64,000 nucleotides of DNA from G963675935 sp963675935 (GTDB lineage: Bacteria > Planctomycetota > Planctomycetia > Pirellulales > Thermoguttaceae), in assembly GCA_963675935.2 (NCBI GenBank), contig CAXXPV010000004.1, positions 62,001-126,000 of the forward strand, written 5' to 3'. Under the pieces are notes generated by a model. It had not been told where the DNA came from and did not search any database. It was given only the letters and a program-made list of their open reading frames with translations. The number at the start of each line of letters is the position of its first letter. The first letter of the stretch is position 1. Below, piece after piece: positions 36,544 through 44,649 of the stretch. The position numbers and the translations under genes were made by a program.

Positions 36544-37593
36544 ATGGCGATTCGTGTTGGTATCAATGGTTTCGGACGTATCGGACGGTTGGTGTTTCGC
36601 GCCCTCTGCGATCAAGGGCTGTTGGGCAAGGAAGTCGATGTCGTCGCCGTCAACGACCTCGTCCCGGCCGACAACCTCGCCTATCTGGTCAAGTACGATT
36701 CGAGCCAAGGCCGGTTCCCCGGCACGGTGAGCTGCGAGAAGTCGAGCCCCAGCGTCGCCGAGCCGGACGTGTTGGTGGTCAACGGCCACAAGATCAAGTG
36801 CTTGGCCATCAAGGAAGGCCCTGCCGCGTTGCCGTGGAAAGACCTCAAGGTTGACATCGTCATCGAATCGACCGGTTTGTTCACCGACGCCACGAAGGCG
36901 AAGGGCCACATCGAAGCCGGCGCGAAGAAGGTCATTATCTCCGCTCCCGCGAAGAATGAAGACATCACCATTGTCCTCGGCGTCAACGAAGGCAAGTACG
37001 ATCCGGCGAAGCACAACATCATCTCGAACGCGAGCTGCACGACCAACTGCTTGGCTCCCGTGGTTCACGTGTTGTTGAAGGAAGGTTTCGGCGTTGAAGA
37101 AGGTTTGATGACGACGATCCACAGCTACACGGCCACGCAGAAGACGGTCGATGGCCCGTCGAAGAAGGACTGGAAGGGCGGCCGCACGGCGGCGATCAAC
37201 ATCATCCCCTCGACCACGGGCGCCGCGAAGGCCGTGGGCCTGGCGATTCCCGAGGTGAAGGGCAAGCTGACCGGCATGTCGTTCCGCGTGCCGACGCCCA
37301 CGGTGAGCGTGGTCGATCTCACGGTTCGCACGGTGAAGGAAACCAGCTACGCCGAGATCAAGGCGGCCATGAAGAAGGCCAGCGAGACGTACCTGAAGGG
37401 CATTTTGGGCTACACCGAGGACGAAGTGGTTTCGACCGACTTCATCCACGACGCCCATTCGAGCATTTTCGACGCCGGCAGCGGCATCGAGTTGAACAGC
37501 AAGTTCTTCAAGCTGGTGAGCTGGTACGACAACGAGTGGGGTTACTCGAACCGCACGGTCGATCTGGTTCGCTTGGTCGGCAAGAAGATGTAG
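36544..37593 (+). CDS. gap: Glyceraldehyde-3-phosphate dehydrogenase
   Basis: A 349-residue GAPDH that oxidises glyceraldehyde-3-phosphate to 1,3-bisphosphoglycerate in the cytosol. The start MAIRVGINGFGRIGRL is chosen for GGGAGAATTACA upstream and the N-terminal Rossmann motif GINGFGRIG. The catalytic Cys165 is in SNASCTTNCLAP, and further conserved stretches are HSYTATQKTVDGPSKKDW, GRTAAINIIPSTTGAAKAVG and SWYDNEWGYSNR. The usual GAPDH length is about 335; the extra residues are a variable insertion around GKEVDVVAVNDLV and SCEKSSPSVAEP. It stands alone between an insertion sequence and repeats. Confidence 0.98.
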   Translation: MAIRVGINGFGRIGRLVFRALCDQGLLGKEVDVVAVNDLVPADNLAYLVKYDSSQGRFPGTVSCEKSSPSVAEPDVLVVNGHKIKCLAIKEGPAALPWKDLKVDIVIESTGLFTDATKAKGHIEAGAKKVIISAPAKNEDITIVLGVNEGKYDPAKHNIISNASCTTNCLAPVVHVLLKEGFGVEEGLMTTIHSYTATQKTVDGPSKKDWKGGRTAAINIIPSTTGAAKAVGLAIPEVKGKLTGMSFRVPTPTVSVVDLTVRTVKETSYAEIKAAMKKASETYLKGILGYTEDEVVSTDFIHDAHSSIFDAGSGIELNSKFFKLVSWYDNEWGYSNRTVDLVRLVGKKM

Positions 37594-37613
37594 TTTGTTT
37601 TTGATCTCACCAC

Positions 37614-37691
37614 CGTTTAGCCGGCGAAACAAGTTCGCCGCGTTTTCGCGGGATCATCGCCCTTTCGCGGCGAGCAAGCTCGTCGGCTAAG
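37614..37691. repeat. Palindromic repeat family B, short form
   Basis: CGTTTAGCCGGCGAAACAAG and its inverted partner ending GCAAGCTCGTCGGCTAAGCG form a 78-bp palindrome 20 bp after the gap stop codon. It is slightly diverged from other copies. Its position could let it act as a 3'-end hairpin for the gap mRNA. Confidence 0.75.
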
Positions 37692-37920
37692 CGGACACGC
37701 TACTGCCGTTTTTCCTTGACTGGCGAGAAAAGCGGGTGAGGGCTGTCGGCAACGGCGGCAAACACAACCCAACGGCGACGATTCTTCACTGGGGGAAGGC
37801 GTCGCCGTTGTGCGTTTCTTGACGGGCATTCCCCGCCGCTTTTCTCGCTCGTTCCAGCAGGTCTTCGTCAATCGACAAAGTTATTCTCGTACAGGCATCA
37901 TGGCATTGTTCTATAGGGTG

Positions 37921-38047
37921 TTAACAGCCCGTTGAAAAAGTTTGTAGGAGGCGACTCCCGTCGCCGATTGTGCGGCAAAACACCGGAAAATCGGCGACGG
38001 GAGTCGCCTCCTACAATCCGAAAAATACTTTTTCAACGGGCTGTTAA
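37921..38047. mobile_element. MITE-like palindromic element (CAGCCCGTTGAAAAAG ends)
   Basis: A 127-bp near-perfect palindrome. Ends CAGCCCGTTGAAAAAGT are inverted at both sides and each is bordered by TTAA, which is either the outermost part of the repeat or a 4-bp target duplication. Inner arms read GTAGGAGGCGACTCCCGTCG. A diverged copy lies at 28731-28807. It has no coding capacity. The ends resemble those of known transposon families, but no parent is in the window. Confidence 0.75.
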
Positions 38048-38214
38048 GGCATCATCGCGGAGCAGCGGGGATATTCGTCATAGTGCATCCTCGATCTTTG
38101 GTTCTCCAGATAACACAACGCACCCACCAAGCAAAACTTCCCCCCCCTTCTGTTTACCACGTCATGGCAGATTTACAAAGTGCAACTTGCACCCTCGGCC
38201 CCGCGGTGTTTCGC

Positions 38215-38369
38215 AGGAGAATTGCAAAGTCCAGGAAACTGTCATTCTGAGCGTAGCGAAGAATCTCCGTGGTATCGCGTAAGTTCTTGTGGGCCGACGA
38301 GATTCTTCGCTATGCTCAGAATGACGGTTTTTCCCATCTATCCCCAAAATGCGGCTTTGCAGTTGTCCC
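38215..38369. repeat. Palindromic dispersed repeat, family A (third copy)
   Basis: Ends GGAGAATTGCAAAGTCC and an inverted GGCTTTGCAGTTGTCC with CATTCTGAGCGTAGCGAAGA arms. The arms carry matched changes (GCGTAGC/GCTATGC) that keep the hairpin. The 5' flank of the next insertion sequence starts 5 bp to its right. Confidence 0.8.
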
Positions 38370-38407
38370 GTGGCGTTTCGGGTGTGCGGCCATATTTTCT
38401 GGCGGTG

Positions 38408-39517
38408 TTAAATCTTTGCGGGATTTAGAGTTATCCAGTAAGTTTGCCACATGCGGCTGTCGTCCAGACACGCAAGGGCCATCATCGCTTCGGCGTTGGC
38501 GCCTTCCCAGCGGCGGCCACGGCCTTTGACCCGTTGCGTGGTGGTCTTGCACTCGCTTTCCATCGGCCCACTGCCAATTTGCCAGCCGCGACGGCGGAAC
38601 TCGGGGTAACGGATCATCGGTTTACGCTCCGCCACATAGTGCATCAGGCGGTTGGCTTCCTTCCGTTTGGTCGGCGATCGCAAGGGAGAACGCCAAGCCA
38701 CCAGTTGGTCCCAAGCGGCATCGTACCCCACATGCCGAAACGTGTGCATCACTTCCTCCAGCCATGTCTTGCCCTGGGCGGACTCTTCGCCAAACACGAT
38801 CCGGCGGCTCTTCTGCACGTTCTCGCGCAGGTGATAGAAGTCCAATCCGATGGCGTCCACCAAACCGTGAAACTCGATCTGGTTGCGAATCCAGGGGGCC
38901 CCGTCCACGTTGGCCACCTTTTCCTGCGCCTTGGGCAACTCCAGTTGACACGCCATCCGCTGCATCAGCCGCCCCGCCGCCTCGTGGTCGCCGCTGGTCG
39001 CCCCCACATAGCGATGCTCCATCGTTTCGTCATAGAAGTTGGCCACCTTGAATTCCTTGTAGGCCTGATCGGCCCCTGTTTTCGCGTGGGGCAAGGGCCG
39101 ACAGCGACGGCCTCGCCGACGCCGCTTTTCGCGAATCTTCGTCCGCCGCTTCTGCTTTTCTTCGTCGGTGACCAGCGGCACTTGGACGCCGTCGCATCCC
39201 AGATACATCCGAGAAACGTCCTCGGTCGTGCGGCAGTCTTCGGCCGTCCACGACGGCTGTAATTCCCCACGCTGCAAGACACGCAACACCGCCTTGCCTT
39301 CCCTTTCGACCAACTGCCGCAACGCTTCCTTGCTGATCGACCAATGCGCCGCACGGGCCAGATTCGCGGCGGTCTTCTCAAAACTGCTCGAACCCTGATT
39401 CAAGCGACAGGCCATTTCCCGGACCCCTTCGCTGATCGTCGCCTCGGCTTCATCCAACCACCGATCGGCCGGCGTTTCACTTCCTTCGTGCCGACAGTGC
39501 CACCGAATCCGCCACAC
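38408..39517 (-). CDS. ISKra4-like transposase, main frame
   Basis: A 369-residue transposase frame beginning at GTG in CGACGTGTGGCGG. Family features include the C-terminal block RRGWQIGSGPMESECKTTTQ followed by RVKGRGRRW. Candidate acidic catalytic residues lie in YLGCDGVQVP (Asp), VANVDGAPWIRNQ (Asp) and GSGPMESECK (Glu). The frame stays open upstream of this start (KKKRNKGKQPTSVLTINGR), overlapping the smaller frame, and that stretch matches the zinc-finger-like N-terminus expected of the family. The native product is therefore probably a fusion with the upstream frame by a frameshift. Confidence 0.85.
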   Translation of the reverse strand: MWRIRWHCRHEGSETPADRWLDEAEATISEGVREMACRLNQGSSSFEKTAANLARAAHWSISKEALRQLVEREGKAVLRVLQRGELQPSWTAEDCRTTEDVSRMYLGCDGVQVPLVTDEEKQKRRTKIREKRRRRGRRCRPLPHAKTGADQAYKEFKVANFYDETMEHRYVGATSGDHEAAGRLMQRMACQLELPKAQEKVANVDGAPWIRNQIEFHGLVDAIGLDFYHLRENVQKSRRIVFGEESAQGKTWLEEVMHTFRHVGYDAAWDQLVAWRSPLRSPTKRKEANRLMHYVAERKPMIRYPEFRRRGWQIGSGPMESECKTTTQRVKGRGRRWEGANAEAMMALACLDDSRMWQTYWITLNPAKI

Positions 39518-39563
39518 GTCGATTCGCCCATTGATGGTCAGGACGCTGGTGGGCTGCTTTCCT

Positions 39564-39827
39564 TTATTCCGTTTCTTCTTTCCGGTCGCGATGCTGTTCG
39601 GAGGGGGGAAAAGCGGCTTCCGCCGCGTTGACTTTCATCTGGATCGCCTTTTCGTAGGCGACCTGGCGAAAGCGATCCAAGGCATCCCTCGCTTTCTCCT
39701 CGCTATCGCGAATCACCCGGCCCTGCGGCGCGCCGTCCACCGCGTCGGCCACCTCCCGCAACGCTCGCTCGAACTCCGCTCGCATCTGCTCCTCGTAGGC
39801 ATTCCGATCTAACTTGGGTAGTGCCAT
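39564..39827 (-). CDS. ISKra4-like transposase, upstream small frame
   Basis: An 87-residue frame with GGAGGAAATTGCG before its ATG, the best ribosome site in the element. The product is helical and charged (YEEQMRAEFERALREVADAV) and ends HRDRKEETE. The main frame lies one base further on (+1) and is open across this stop, over a run rich in A and AAG codons where slippage could occur. Either it is a separate accessory protein or the N-terminus of a frameshifted transposase. Confidence 0.7.
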   Translation of the reverse strand: MALPKLDRNAYEEQMRAEFERALREVADAVDGAPQGRVIRDSEEKARDALDRFRQVAYEKAIQMKVNAAEAAFPPSEQHRDRKEETE

Positions 39828-40016
39828 CGCAATTTCCTCCTGTGCGGCATTATGCAAAAACCAAGACGCCAACCCAAGTTATACAACCTCCCTATTGTTC
39901 GCGCCAGTCATATTTGCCACACACCGTTTCGGCGGCCTCTTGACCGTCGTCGTCGCCCCTTGGTAGACTGGTGTGTTTGGATATTTCGCGACAAAAGACC
40001 AGTCGAGGGCGTTCCC

Positions 40017-41303
40017 GTGTCAGTGACTTGCGTGATCGGTTTGCAGTGGGGCGATGAGGCCAAGGGCAAAATCGTCGATCTGCTCACCGAGCAAAACGAC
40101 ATCGTCGTCCGCTACCAGGGCGGCGCCAACGCGGGCCATACCGTCGTTCGCGACGGGAAAACCTTCAAGCTCTCGCTGGTGCCCAGCGGAATCTTTCGGC
40201 CCGAGGTCCAGTGCGTCATCGCCACCGGAGTGGTGTTGAATCCGGAGAGCCTGCTGGGCGAGTTCGACATGCTCGCCTCGCGCGGCGTCGTGGTCGGCAA
40301 AAACCTGATGATTAGCGACCGGGCGCACGTCATCTTCCCCTGGCACTTCGAGGAAGACCGCCTCTTAGACAAACAATGCGCCGGCGGCGAGGCCATCGGC
40401 ACGACGATGCGCGGCATCGGCCCTTGCTACCGCGACAAGGTCGGCCGCTCGCTGGCCGTGCGATTGGGCGACATGTACCGCCCCGAGTTCCGCTCGCGGA
40501 TCGAGCAAATCGTCGAGGTAAAGAATCAGTGGTTCGGCGCCATCGGCGGCGGGTCGGACGTGAAGCTAAACGCCCAGGAGATTTTCAAGCAATATAGCGT
40601 CTATGCCGAGCGTCTCGCGCCGCACGTTGCCGACACGACGGCCTTTCTGCTCAATGCCGTCGAGGCCGGCAAGCGGCTGCTCTTCGAGGGCGCGCAGGGG
40701 GCGTTGTTGGACATCGACCACGGCACGTTCCCCTTCGTCACCAGCAGCAACAGTTCGGGCGTGGGCGTGTCGGCCGGCTCGGGCGTGCCGGGGCGATATA
40801 TCACCAAGACCATCGGCATCGTCAAGGCCTACACCACGCGGGTCGGCGGCGGACCCTTCCCGACCGAGCAAGACAATGCCACGGGCGATCAGATTCGCCG
40901 TCGCGGCAACGAATACGGCACGGTTACGAAACGGCCGCGACGTTGCGGCTGGTTCGACGCCGTGGCCGCCCGCTACACGGCTCGCCTCAGCGGGGTCGAT
41001 GTTTTGGCCGTCATGCTCCTCGACGTGTTGAGCGGGATGTCGGAGTTAAAAGTTTGCACCTCCTACGAATTGGACGGGCGGCGCATCACCGATTTCCCGA
41101 GCCACGTGGACGATCTGCGTCGCGTCGTGCCGGTCTACGAAACGCTGCCCGGCTGGCAAGAAGACGTCACCGGCGTCGAGCGAATCGCCGATTTGCCGGA
41201 GAATGCGAAAAAGTATCTCGATCGGCTTGGCGAGTTGTTGCATCGGCCGGTCGAGGTGGTGTCGGTCGGTCCGGATCGGCGTCAGACGATGTTTGCGGAG
41301 TGA
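40017..41303 (+). CDS. purA: Adenylosuccinate synthetase
   Basis: A 428-residue enzyme that joins IMP and aspartate using GTP, the first step from IMP to AMP. The start GTG (SVTCVIGLQWGDEAKGK) is chosen because it gives the family length and N-terminal GDEAKGK P-loop; a second GTG six bases on is possible. Other motifs: GGANAGHTVV (active-site His), GTTMRGIGPCYRDKVGRS, DIDHGTFPFVTSSN and TRVGGGPFPTE, then KRPRRCGWFD. It lies 93 bp downstream of an insertion sequence. uppS follows after 67 bp. Confidence 0.97.
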   Translation: MSVTCVIGLQWGDEAKGKIVDLLTEQNDIVVRYQGGANAGHTVVRDGKTFKLSLVPSGIFRPEVQCVIATGVVLNPESLLGEFDMLASRGVVVGKNLMISDRAHVIFPWHFEEDRLLDKQCAGGEAIGTTMRGIGPCYRDKVGRSLAVRLGDMYRPEFRSRIEQIVEVKNQWFGAIGGGSDVKLNAQEIFKQYSVYAERLAPHVADTTAFLLNAVEAGKRLLFEGAQGALLDIDHGTFPFVTSSNSSGVGVSAGSGVPGRYITKTIGIVKAYTTRVGGGPFPTEQDNATGDQIRRRGNEYGTVTKRPRRCGWFDAVAARYTARLSGVDVLAVMLLDVLSGMSELKVCTSYELDGRRITDFPSHVDDLRRVVPVYETLPGWQEDVTGVERIADLPENAKKYLDRLGELLHRPVEVVSVGPDRRQTMFAE

Positions 41304-41370
41304 GAGGAGAGTGAGGAGAGTGCGAAGCCGCAAGCGGCACTAATCCCTGGTCCCTAGCCCCTTATTCCCC

Positions 41371-42102
41371 GTGCCCACACTGCCCGACATTCCGCGAGAG
41401 AAATTGCCGCGTCACGTCGCGGTCATCATGGACGGCAACGGTCGCTGGGCCGGCCAGCGCGGGCTGCCTCGCATCGAGGGCCATCGCGCCGGAGCGGCCA
41501 GCGTTCGCCGCATCACCGAGGAATGCTCCCGATTGGGCGTCGAACAACTCACGCTCTATTGTCTTTCGAGCGAAAACTGGAAACGTCCGGCCGAGGAGCT
41601 TGATTTCCTGCTGCAACTGCTCCAGATGTATTTGGTCGAGGAGCGGCCCAGGATCATGGAACGAAACATCCAGGTCCGGTGGATCGGCCGCCGCGAGGAG
41701 TTGCCGGCCGACGCCGTGGCGAAGCTCGATGAAACGGTCCGCTTGAGCGCGGCGAACACTGGGCTCCGCGTGTGTCTGGCGATCAACTACGGCGGTCGGG
41801 CCGAGCTGGTCGATGCCGTGCGGCGCATTGCCGGCGAGGTTTCGCGCGGGCGGCTCGATCCGTCGGCGATCGACGAGGCGGCGATTTCCGACCGGCTTTA
41901 CACGGCGGGAATGCCCGATCCCGATCTGCTCATTCGCACGGCGGGCGAGATGCGCGTGAGCAACTTTTTGTTGTGGCAGATCAGCTACGCCGAGATTTAC
42001 GTCACCGAGGCGTTTTGGCCCGACTTCGACGAGGCCCAGTTGCACGCGGCGTTGCAGAGCTACGCGGCTCGCCAGCGGCGGTTCGGCGGGCTGACGGGTT
42101 AG
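41371..42102 (+). CDS. uppS: Isoprenyl (undecaprenyl) diphosphate synthase
   Basis: A 243-residue cis-prenyltransferase that builds the lipid carrier for peptidoglycan and other glycans. The GTG start gives the usual N-terminus. Motifs: VIMDGNGRWAGQRG (catalytic Asp), GHRAGA, LYCLSSENWKRP, and at the C-terminal end DLLIRTAGEMRVSNFLLWQ and IYVTEAFWPDF. It precedes murC with a 41-bp gap, a plausible envelope operon with murC and murB. Confidence 0.95.
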   Translation: MPTLPDIPREKLPRHVAVIMDGNGRWAGQRGLPRIEGHRAGAASVRRITEECSRLGVEQLTLYCLSSENWKRPAEELDFLLQLLQMYLVEERPRIMERNIQVRWIGRREELPADAVAKLDETVRLSAANTGLRVCLAINYGGRAELVDAVRRIAGEVSRGRLDPSAIDEAAISDRLYTAGMPDPDLLIRTAGEMRVSNFLLWQISYAEIYVTEAFWPDFDEAQLHAALQSYAARQRRFGGLTG

Positions 42103-42143
42103 GTTTTACCACACGAAGGCACGAAGATACGAAAACTCATCTG

Positions 42144-43643
42144 GTGGGAATCGCCGGCAACGGAATGCGGGCACTGGCCGACGTGCTGGTCGCCTGGGGA
42201 TGGACGATTTCGGGTTCCGACGTAAACCTGTCGCCCGTCCGGTCGCTGGCCGACGCCGGCGTGCGATTGTTCGAGGGCCATGCCGCCGAAAACCTCGACG
42301 CCGATACGCAATTGGTCGTCAAAAGCGACGCCGTGCCGGCCGATAATCCCGAACTTCGCCGCGCTGCCGAACTTGGCATTCCCACGCTGAGTTACTTTGA
42401 AATGCTTGGGCGGTTGAGTGACGGTCGCCGCACGGTGGCCATCGCCGGTACGCACGGAAAATCGAGCACCACGGCCATGACCGCCCATCTGCTCGTTCAC
42501 GCGGGTCTCGATCCGACGGTGTTTTGCGGAGCGACGCCGCTGGGAGCGACTTCCGGCGGAAGGGCCGGTGCGATGAGAGGGGGAGAGGGGGAGAAGAGGA
42601 GAGGGGGAGGCTTGTCGATTCTCCAGCATGATTGTCTCCCCCTCTCCCCCTCTCCCCCTCTCCCCCTCTTGTCTCTTTCCCATTCTCATGATTCCTCCCT
42701 CATGCTTGTCGAAGCCTGCGAATACCGGGCGAATTTTTTGCATTTACAGCCGACCCAGGCCGCCGTCCTCGGCATCGAACCGGACCATTTCGATTGCTAC
42801 GATTCACTCGCGTCGTTGGAAAACGCTTTCCGACGGTTCGCCGAGCGCCTGCCCGACGATGGTTTTCTTTTGGCTCGAGCCGATTGCGAATCGACACGCC
42901 GAATCACCGCCGGGTTGAAGTGCCGGGTCGAGACGTTCGGCTTTGCCAAGGGAGCCGATTGGTCGGCCGTCGGATTGGAGTCGGACGCCGGGCGGTTTCG
43001 ATTCCAAATCGAGCGATTCGGCTGCCCGCTGTGCGAAGTGCGGCTGCAAGCGCCGGGGCGACACAACGTGCTGAATGCCCTGGCCGCGGCCGCGCTGGCT
43101 TTCGAGAATGGAATCTCGGCCGCACAGATTTCGGCCGGACTGGCCGATTTTCGTGGTTTGCATCGCCGGTTGGAACGGCTCCCGGATTGGCGAGCCAAAG
43201 GGGACAGTCCCATTTTCGCTGACACGAAAATTGGGACAGTCCCCGGCGTGATGGTGATCGACGATTACGCCCATCATCCGACGGAAGTGGCGGCGGCGTT
43301 GGCGGCGGTCCGGCTGATCGCGCCCCACTCGCGGGTGTGGTGCGTTTTTCAGCCGCATCAGGCGTCGCGAACCGCTCGGCTACTGGACGAATTGGCCGAA
43401 AGCCTGCAAAATGCCGACAGAGTGTTGGTGGCCGACATTTTTCGGGCGCGTGAGGGCTATCCCCAACCGAGGGAGGTCACGGCGGTCGATCTTGCCTGGC
43501 GTGCCGCGGCGCTGGGCGTCGAGGTCTTGCCGGGGCATGGCGTCGAGGAAATTCTGGAAATTTTGAGAACCCAATTGGCCCCCGGCGACGTATTGGTTAC
43601 GCTAGGGGCGGGCGACGTGGAAAAATATAGGAATATCGAATGA
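42144..43643 (+). CDS. murC: UDP-N-acetylmuramate--L-alanine ligase with two in-frame palindromic insertions
   Basis: A Mur ligase of about 499 residues that adds L-Ala to UDP-MurNAc. Motifs: LVGIAGNGMRALADVL, the ATP loop AGTHGKSSTTAM, VEACEYRANFLHLQPTQ, and DDYAHHPTEVAAAL. Two stretches are foreign. The first is about 45 residues rich in Gly and Pro/Leu/Ser (42565-42702). The second is KGDSPIFADTKIGTVP (43200-43244). The start is unclear: upstream of HLVGIAGNG the frame runs through a simple repeat ACCACACGAAGGCACGAAGA, and no ATG is available. GTG at 42144 is used, but it would trim the first strand. It overlaps murB by 4 bp (ATGA). Confidence 0.88.
   Translation: MGIAGNGMRALADVLVAWGWTISGSDVNLSPVRSLADAGVRLFEGHAAENLDADTQLVVKSDAVPADNPELRRAAELGIPTLSYFEMLGRLSDGRRTVAIAGTHGKSSTTAMTAHLLVHAGLDPTVFCGATPLGATSGGRAGAMRGGEGEKRRGGGLSILQHDCLPLSPSPPLPLLSLSHSHDSSLMLVEACEYRANFLHLQPTQAAVLGIEPDHFDCYDSLASLENAFRRFAERLPDDGFLLARADCESTRRITAGLKCRVETFGFAKGADWSAVGLESDAGRFRFQIERFGCPLCEVRLQAPGRHNVLNALAAAALAFENGISAAQISAGLADFRGLHRRLERLPDWRAKGDSPIFADTKIGTVPGVMVIDDYAHHPTEVAAALAAVRLIAPHSRVWCVFQPHQASRTARLLDELAESLQNADRVLVADIFRAREGYPQPREVTAVDLAWRAAALGVEVLPGHGVEEILEILRTQLAPGDVLVTLGAGDVEKYRNIE
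42565..42702. repeat. In-frame low-complexity palindrome within murC
   Basis: GAGAGGGGGAGAGGGGGAG at the left and CTCCCCCTCTCCCCCTCTC at the right form an inverted repeat of simple-sequence DNA. The boundaries are set by the loss of Mur ligase similarity. The frame stays open through both arms. Other MurC proteins lack this stretch between GATSGG and VEACEYR. Confidence 0.7.
43200..43244. repeat. In-frame 45-bp palindrome within murC
   Basis: GGGGACAGTCCCATTTTCG, CTGACA, then CGAAAATTGGGACAGTCCCC. It is exactly 45 bp (15 codons), so it does not shift the frame. It encodes GDSPIFADTKIGTVP and falls before the conserved VMVIDDYAHHP strand. Confidence 0.85.
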
Positions 43644-44518
43644 GTCTTCTGACCGGTTTTGAGCGAACGGTGCGGCCCAACGAGCCGCTGGCGATGCATA
43701 CCTGGTTCCAACTGGGCGGTCCGGCCGAATTCTTCGCCGAGCCGGAATCCATCGAGGAACTGACCGCTCTGGTGCGTCGCTGCCACGAGGAAGAAGTCCC
43801 CGTCCGCTTGCTGGGCGAAGGCTCGAACATCCTGGTCCGCGACGAAGGCGTGCCCGGCTTGGTCGTTCGTCTCACTGCGCAGGCGTTTTGCGGCATTCGG
43901 ATCGAAGGCAACTCGATCTCGGCGGGCGGCGGGGCGCTGTTGGGCCGCGTGGTCACCACCGCCGTGCATTCCGGGCTGGCCGGGCTCGAGACCCTCATCG
44001 GCATTCCCGGCACCGTTGGCGGCGCCCTGCACGGCAACGCCGGTTCGCACGGCGGCAACATCGGGCAATGGACGCTTCGGGCCACGGTACTCACCGCCGC
44101 CGGCGAAATCTGCGAACGCAGCGACGACGATCTAGTTTTCGACTACCGGCAAAGCAGCCTCGACGATCTGGTCATCCTCGAATCGCATTGCCAGTTGGAG
44201 GAAGACGATCCGCGTCAGCTCGCCCAGCGGATGCAGCGGCACTGGATCGTGCGGAAGGCATCGCAGCCGATGGGCCACCAGTCGGCCGGTTGCATTTTCA
44301 AAAACCCTCGCGGCGTCGGCGCCGGCAAACTGATCGACGACGCCGGGCTGAAGGGCACGCGCATCGGCGGCGCGGTGGTCAGCGACCGCCACGCCAATTT
44401 CATCGTCGCCGAGCCGGAATGCACCAGCCAGGACGTGATGCGATTGATCGAACTGGTCCGCGGCCAGGTCCGCGATCGGATGGGCGTCGATCTGGAGTTG
44501 GAATTGGAAATCTGGTAG
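43640..44518 (+). CDS. murB: UDP-N-acetylmuramate dehydrogenase (UDP-N-acetylenolpyruvoylglucosamine reductase)
   Basis: A 292-residue flavoprotein that reduces UDP-GlcNAc-enolpyruvate with NADPH to give UDP-MurNAc. FAD-binding motifs: VRLLGEGSNILVRDEG and GIPGTVGGALHGNAGSHGG. Further on are FDYRQSSL (catalytic Tyr/Arg region), SAGCIFKNPRG (Ser proton donor) and GKLIDDAGLKGTRIGGA. It belongs to the short class. The ATG overlaps the murC stop, so the two are translationally coupled. An ftsQ-like gene follows after a palindromic repeat. Confidence 0.96.
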   Translation: MSLLTGFERTVRPNEPLAMHTWFQLGGPAEFFAEPESIEELTALVRRCHEEEVPVRLLGEGSNILVRDEGVPGLVVRLTAQAFCGIRIEGNSISAGGGALLGRVVTTAVHSGLAGLETLIGIPGTVGGALHGNAGSHGGNIGQWTLRATVLTAAGEICERSDDDLVFDYRQSSLDDLVILESHCQLEEDDPRQLAQRMQRHWIVRKASQPMGHQSAGCIFKNPRGVGAGKLIDDAGLKGTRIGGAVVSDRHANFIVAEPECTSQDVMRLIELVRGQVRDRMGVDLELELEIW

Positions 44519-44520
44519 GA

Positions 44521-44628
44521 ATTGGTCTTGGGACTTGGGTCTTGGCACGAAGACCCAAGACCTAAACCCCAAGGCCCAAAACCCATTGGTTGCATCTCTG
44601 CCGCGTTAGGCTGAAGCATAACCTACGA
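44521..44628. repeat. Palindrome of GGTCTTGGGACTTGGGTCTT type (family D)
   Basis: GGGTCTTGGCACGAAGACCC and nearby inverted repeats, followed by CTGCCGCGTTAGGCTGAAGC. The same modules occur, in the other orientation or order, at 53604-53722 and 57776-57863. It separates murB from the ftsQ-like gene. Confidence 0.75.
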
Positions 44629-44649
44629 CTTTTCAACCGCGTGAAGTCC

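Larger units (their letters stand above)
38382..39923. mobile_element. Complete insertion sequence, ISKra4-like
   Basis: A 1,542-bp element with imperfect inverted ends: left GTGTGCGGCCATATTTTCTG (38382-38401), right, inverted, GTGTGTGGCAAATATGACTG. It is flanked by the 8-bp direct repeat CGTTTCGG (38374-38381 and 39924-39931). Two reading frames encode the transposase. It lies 93 bp upstream of the purA start and may carry off or separate the original purA promoter. A 139-bp element at 59119-59257 shares its left end. Confidence 0.92.

Noticed and set aside
41772..42143. Upstream extension of the murC frame through uppS
   Set aside because: It overlaps uppS in another frame and is Arg/Ala-rich; a fusion or long leader is not supported.
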